NCBI RefSeq assembly: GCF_943181405.1
Contig: NZ_CALPBY010000002.1
Location: 620,001 to 684,000, forward strand
From: Cellulosimicrobium sp. Marseille-Q4280
GTDB taxonomy: Bacteria > Actinomycetota > Actinomycetes > Actinomycetales > Cellulomonadaceae
Direction: 5' to 3'
DNA length: 64,000 nucleotides
The notes under the pieces were generated by a model. That model searched no databases, was not told where the DNA came from, and worked only from the letters and a program-made list of their open reading frames with translations. Positions 58,903-64,000 of this stretch are shown one piece after another. Numbering within the stretch: the first letter of the stretch is position 1; every line of letters starts with the position of its first letter. The translations under genes were made by a program, and so were the position numbers.

Positions 58903-60333
58903 TCACTTCCGGGTGTCGGAGTGGTCGCCGATCTTGTGCACGAGGATCGAGTTCGTCGTGCCGGGCTGGCCGACCGGCGCGCCGGACACCACGACGACGA
59001 GGTCGCCGACCTCGGCGAGACCGTTGGCCTGCAGGGTCGTGTCGACCTGGCCGACCATCGCGTCCGTGTTCTCCACCTCGGGGACCTGGTACGTCTGCGT
59101 GCCCCACGTGAGCGACAGGACGTTGCGCACGTGCTCGCGCGGCGTGAAGGCGAGCAGCGGGATCGACGAGCGCAGGCGCGACATGCGACGCGCCGAGTCG
59201 CCCGACTGCGTGAACGTCACGAGGTACTTGACGCCGAGGATCTCGCCGATCTCCGCAGCGGCACGGGTGATCGCGCCACCGCGGGTGTGCGGCGTCGAGC
59301 CGAGCGGGGCGATGCGCTCGCGTCCGGCCTCCTCCGTCGCCTCGATGATGCGGGCCATCGTCTGGACGGTGAGGATCGGGTACTCCCCGACGCTCGTCTC
59401 GCCGGACAGCATGACCGCGTCCGCGCCGTCGAGCACGGCGTTGGCGCAGTCCGACGCCTCGGCGCGCGTGGGGCGCGGCGAGTTCGTCATGGACTCGAGC
59501 ACCTGCGTGGCCACGATGACGGGCTTCGCGTTGCGGCGCGCGAGCTCGACGATGCGCTTCTGCACGAGCGGGACCTGCTCGAGCGGGAGCTCGACCGCGA
59601 GGTCGCCGCGCGCGACCATGACGCCGTCGAAGGCGTCGACGATCTCGGCGAGGTTGTCGATCGCCTGCGGCTTCTCGATCTTCGCGACGACCGGGACCGT
59701 GCGGCCCTCCTCGTCCATGATCGCCTTGACGTCGTCGAAGTCGGCCGCGGAGCGAACGAACGACAGCGCGATGATGTCGGCGCCGAGGCGCAGCGCCCAC
59801 CGGAGGTCGTCGCGGTCCTTCTCGGACAGCGCCGGGACGGAGACGGCGACCCCGGGCAGGTTGATGCCCTTGTTGTTGGACACCGGGCCGGCGACCTCGA
59901 CGCGGGTGACCACGCGCGGTCCCTCGACCGCCGTGACCCGGACGAGCACCTTGCCGTCGTCGATGAGCAGCGGGTCCCCGACGCGTGCGTCGCCCGGCAG
60001 GCCCTTGTGGGTCGTCGAGACGAGCTCCTTGGTGCCGACGACGTCCTCGGTCGTGATGGTGAACGTGTCACCCTCGTCGAGCCAGTGCTTCTCGTCGCCG
60101 CCGAAACGCCCGAGGCGGATCTTCGGCCCCTGGAGGTCGACGAGGACGGCGACGGAGCGGCCCGAGGCCGCTGCGGCCTCACGGACGCCGTGGTAGACGG
60201 CCTCGTGCTCCGCGGCGCTGCCGTGGCTCCGGTTGATCCGGGCCACGTCCATCCCGGCGTCGACGAGCGCCTTGAGCTGCTCCTTCGACTCGGTCGCGGG
60301 TCCGATGGTGCAGACGATCTTTGCTCTGCGCAT
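58903..60333 (-). CDS. pyk: Pyruvate kinase
   Basis: Makes pyruvate and ATP from phosphoenolpyruvate. 476 residues. MRRAKIVCTIGPATES start, RINRSHGSAAEHE, catalytic Lys in VVAKIEKPQAIDN, metal site MVARGDLAVELPLEQVP and RNAKPVIVATQVLESM are intact. The C-terminal allosteric domain is present. The ATG at 60333 has GGAG only two to four bases upstream, a tight spacing. gltD ends 111 bp upstream. Confidence 0.96.
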   Translation of the reverse strand: MRRAKIVCTIGPATESKEQLKALVDAGMDVARINRSHGSAAEHEAVYHGVREAAAASGRSVAVLVDLQGPKIRLGRFGGDEKHWLDEGDTFTITTEDVVGTKELVSTTHKGLPGDARVGDPLLIDDGKVLVRVTAVEGPRVVTRVEVAGPVSNNKGINLPGVAVSVPALSEKDRDDLRWALRLGADIIALSFVRSAADFDDVKAIMDEEGRTVPVVAKIEKPQAIDNLAEIVDAFDGVMVARGDLAVELPLEQVPLVQKRIVELARRNAKPVIVATQVLESMTNSPRPTRAEASDCANAVLDGADAVMLSGETSVGEYPILTVQTMARIIEATEEAGRERIAPLGSTPHTRGGAITRAAAEIGEILGVKYLVTFTQSGDSARRMSRLRSSIPLLAFTPREHVRNVLSLTWGTQTYQVPEVENTDAMVGQVDTTLQANGLAEVGDLVVVVSGAPVGQPGTTNSILVHKIGDHSDTRK

Positions 60334-60444
60334 ATCTCCAGCCTCTGGTTCTCCGACCGGCCGCGAGCCGGTCGTCGCGGGGTGCCCCTCCCAGGATGCC
60401 CCGCTCATCGTCCCGGCGCCGGACACCCGGCGCCGGGGTGCACG

Positions 60445-61903
60445 TCAAGCGCGCAAGGACACGGTGCTCGCGCGTACCGGCGCGGGCAGCTCCGTCCCTC
60501 CCTGAAGGTAGGCGTCGACGGAGGCCGCCGCCGCCCGACCCTCGGCGATCGCCCACACGATCAGCGACTGACCGCGCCCGGCGTCCCCCGCCACGAAGAC
60601 GCCGGGGAGCGTCGACGCGAAGTCGTCGTCACGGGCCACGAGCCCGCGGTCCGTCAGCCCGGCCTCCGACTGCCCCGTGAGGGTGTGCGTCTCGGGACCG
60701 GTGAAGCCCATCGCGACGAGCACGAGGTCTGCGGGGATCTCGCGCTCGGTGCCCGCCTTCGGCACGCGGCGGCCGTCGGGCAGGTACTCGGTCTCCGCGA
60801 CGCGCAGCGCCGTGACCCTTCCCGCCTCGTCACCGAGGAGCTCGACGGTCGACGCGAGGTACTCGCGCTCGCCGCCCTCCTCGTGCGAGGACGACACCTC
60901 GAAGACGATGGGGTCGGTCGGCCAGGGCTGGCTCGCGGCCCGCTCGAGCGGGGGCTGCTTGCCGATGGCGAGGGTCGTGACGCTCGCCGCGCCCTGGCGC
61001 AGCGACGTGCCGAGGCAGTCGGAGCCGGTGTCGCCGCCGCCGATGACGATGACGTGCTTGCCCGTCGCCGTGATCTGCCCGGGGACCTCGTGACCTGCGA
61101 CGACCTCGTTCGCCTGGTGGAGGAACTCCATCGCGAAGTGGACGCCGTCGAGCTCGCGGCCGGGGATCGTGAGGTCGCGCGGCACCGTGGCGCCCGTCGC
61201 GACGACGACCGCGTCGAAGCGGGCGCGCAGCTCGTCCCACGTGATGTCGACGCCGATCTCGACGCCGGGGCGGAACCGCGTGCCCTCGGCCTCCATCTGC
61301 GCGATGCGGCGGTCGATGTGGACCTTCTCGAGCTTGAAGTCGGGGATTCCGTAGCGCAGCAGCCCGCCGATCGCGTCGTCCCGCTCGTACACGGCGACCG
61401 TGTGGCCGGCGCGCGTGAGCTGCTGCGCGGCGGCGAGCCCGGCCGGGCCGGACCCGACGACGGCGACCGTCGAGCCGGTGAGGCGCTGAGGCACCTGCGG
61501 CGTGACGTAGCCCCGGGCGAACGCCTCGTCGATGATCGAGACCTCGACGTTCTTGATCGTCACCGCCGGCTGGTTGATGCCGAGCACACAGCTCGACTCG
61601 CACGGCGCCGGGCACACGCGACCCGTGAACTCCGGGAAGTTGTTCGTCTCGTGGAGGCGGTCGATCGCGTCGGCCCACTGCTCGCGGTAGACGAGGTCGT
61701 TCCACTCCGGGATGAGGTTCCCGAGCGGGCAGCCCTGGTGGCAGAACGGGATGCCGCAGTCCATGCAGCGGCCCGCCTGCTCCTTGAGGAAGACCTGCCC
61801 CTCCTCGAGGTGGGCGTGCACGTCCTGCCAGTCCCGCAGGCGCACGGCGACGGGCCGGTTCGGCGGGAGCTCGCGCTCCCGCACCTTCAGAAAGCCACGG
61901 GGG

Positions 61904-61911
<8 letters not shown>
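60445..61911 (-). CDS. gltD: Glutamate synthase small subunit
   Basis: NADPH-oxidising beta subunit of GOGAT. 488 residues. N-terminal iron-sulfur region [17 protein letters not shown] and [18 protein letters not shown] motif [13 protein letters not shown] and NADPH motif [15 protein letters not shown]. The GTG at 61911 overlaps the gltB stop by 8 bp. Standard gltB-gltD order. Confidence 0.95.

Positions 61912-64000
<2,089 letters not shown>

Overview
The window is chromosomal DNA of a very high-GC actinomycete. Gene content and order (ctaB / tkt-tal-zwf-opcA-pgl / rbpA / secG / tpiA-pgk-gap / whiA-yvcK-rapZ-uvrC / uvrA / uvrB / coaE / rpsA / polA / ANTAR regulator / pyk / gltD-gltB) are typical of Actinobacteria. 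RbpA, WhiA and OpcA are actinobacterial hallmarks. The style (dense genes, frequent GTG starts, GTGA/ATGA overlaps) fits the Cellulomonadaceae/Promicromonosporaceae area of the Micrococcales, but the genus cannot be fixed from sequence alone. No insertion sequence, prophage or CRISPR array was seen.

Layout. 1-7296 (minus) is a segregation, RNA-modification and precursor block: xerD, a ParA ATPase, scpA, scpB, rluB, aroH, cmk, plsC and a cut EamA transporter, mostly with overlapping ends. 7388-8386 is ctaB, divergent from the pentose-phosphate operon tkt-tal-zwf-opcA-pgl (8741-15678). 15856-20009 (minus) holds gap-pgk-tpiA, secG and rbpA, and upstream of these lies uvrC-rapZ-yvcK-whiA (20394-25542). 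25644-31298 has an OsmC protein, uvrA with an SOS box, and small enzymes. 31303-33573 is a two-gene terC operon under a probable manganese (yybP-ykoY) riboswitch. 33652-37601 has uvrB, pcp, coaE and a MarR regulator, divergent from an ABC exporter (37768-39681). 39801-48386 carries rpsA, pfkA, a methyltransferase, polA, a thioesterase, a GNAT enzyme and an ANTAR response regulator, followed by an unusual class I tRNA with a CAA anticodon. 48616-57864 is the most accessory part: a short M1 aminopeptidase, a 1331-residue single-module NRPS-like membrane synthetase, a GH92 mannosidase and a GT4 glycosyltransferase. 57836-64000 has a nucleotidyltransferase, pyk and gltD-gltB.

Most interesting system. 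The synthetase at 50033-54028 has the full architecture of epsilon-poly-L-lysine synthetase (Pls): A domain, T domain, then six membrane segments separating three tandem soluble domains. Its A-domain pocket reads D-A-E-S-I-G-T-V-V-K, close to lysine-activating domains. An M1 zinc aminopeptidase lies 55 bp downstream on the same strand, the class of enzyme known to degrade epsilon-poly-lysine. The pair probably makes and tolerates or trims a cationic homopoly-amino acid.

Regulatory reading. At least twelve monocistronic or operon-first genes show a -10 hexamer (TANNNT or a close variant) six to eight bases before the start codon and no Shine-Dalgarno sequence, indicating widespread leaderless transcription; this also decides several starts. 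Strong perfect inverted repeats sit between consecutive genes of the glycolytic and pentose-phosphate operons.
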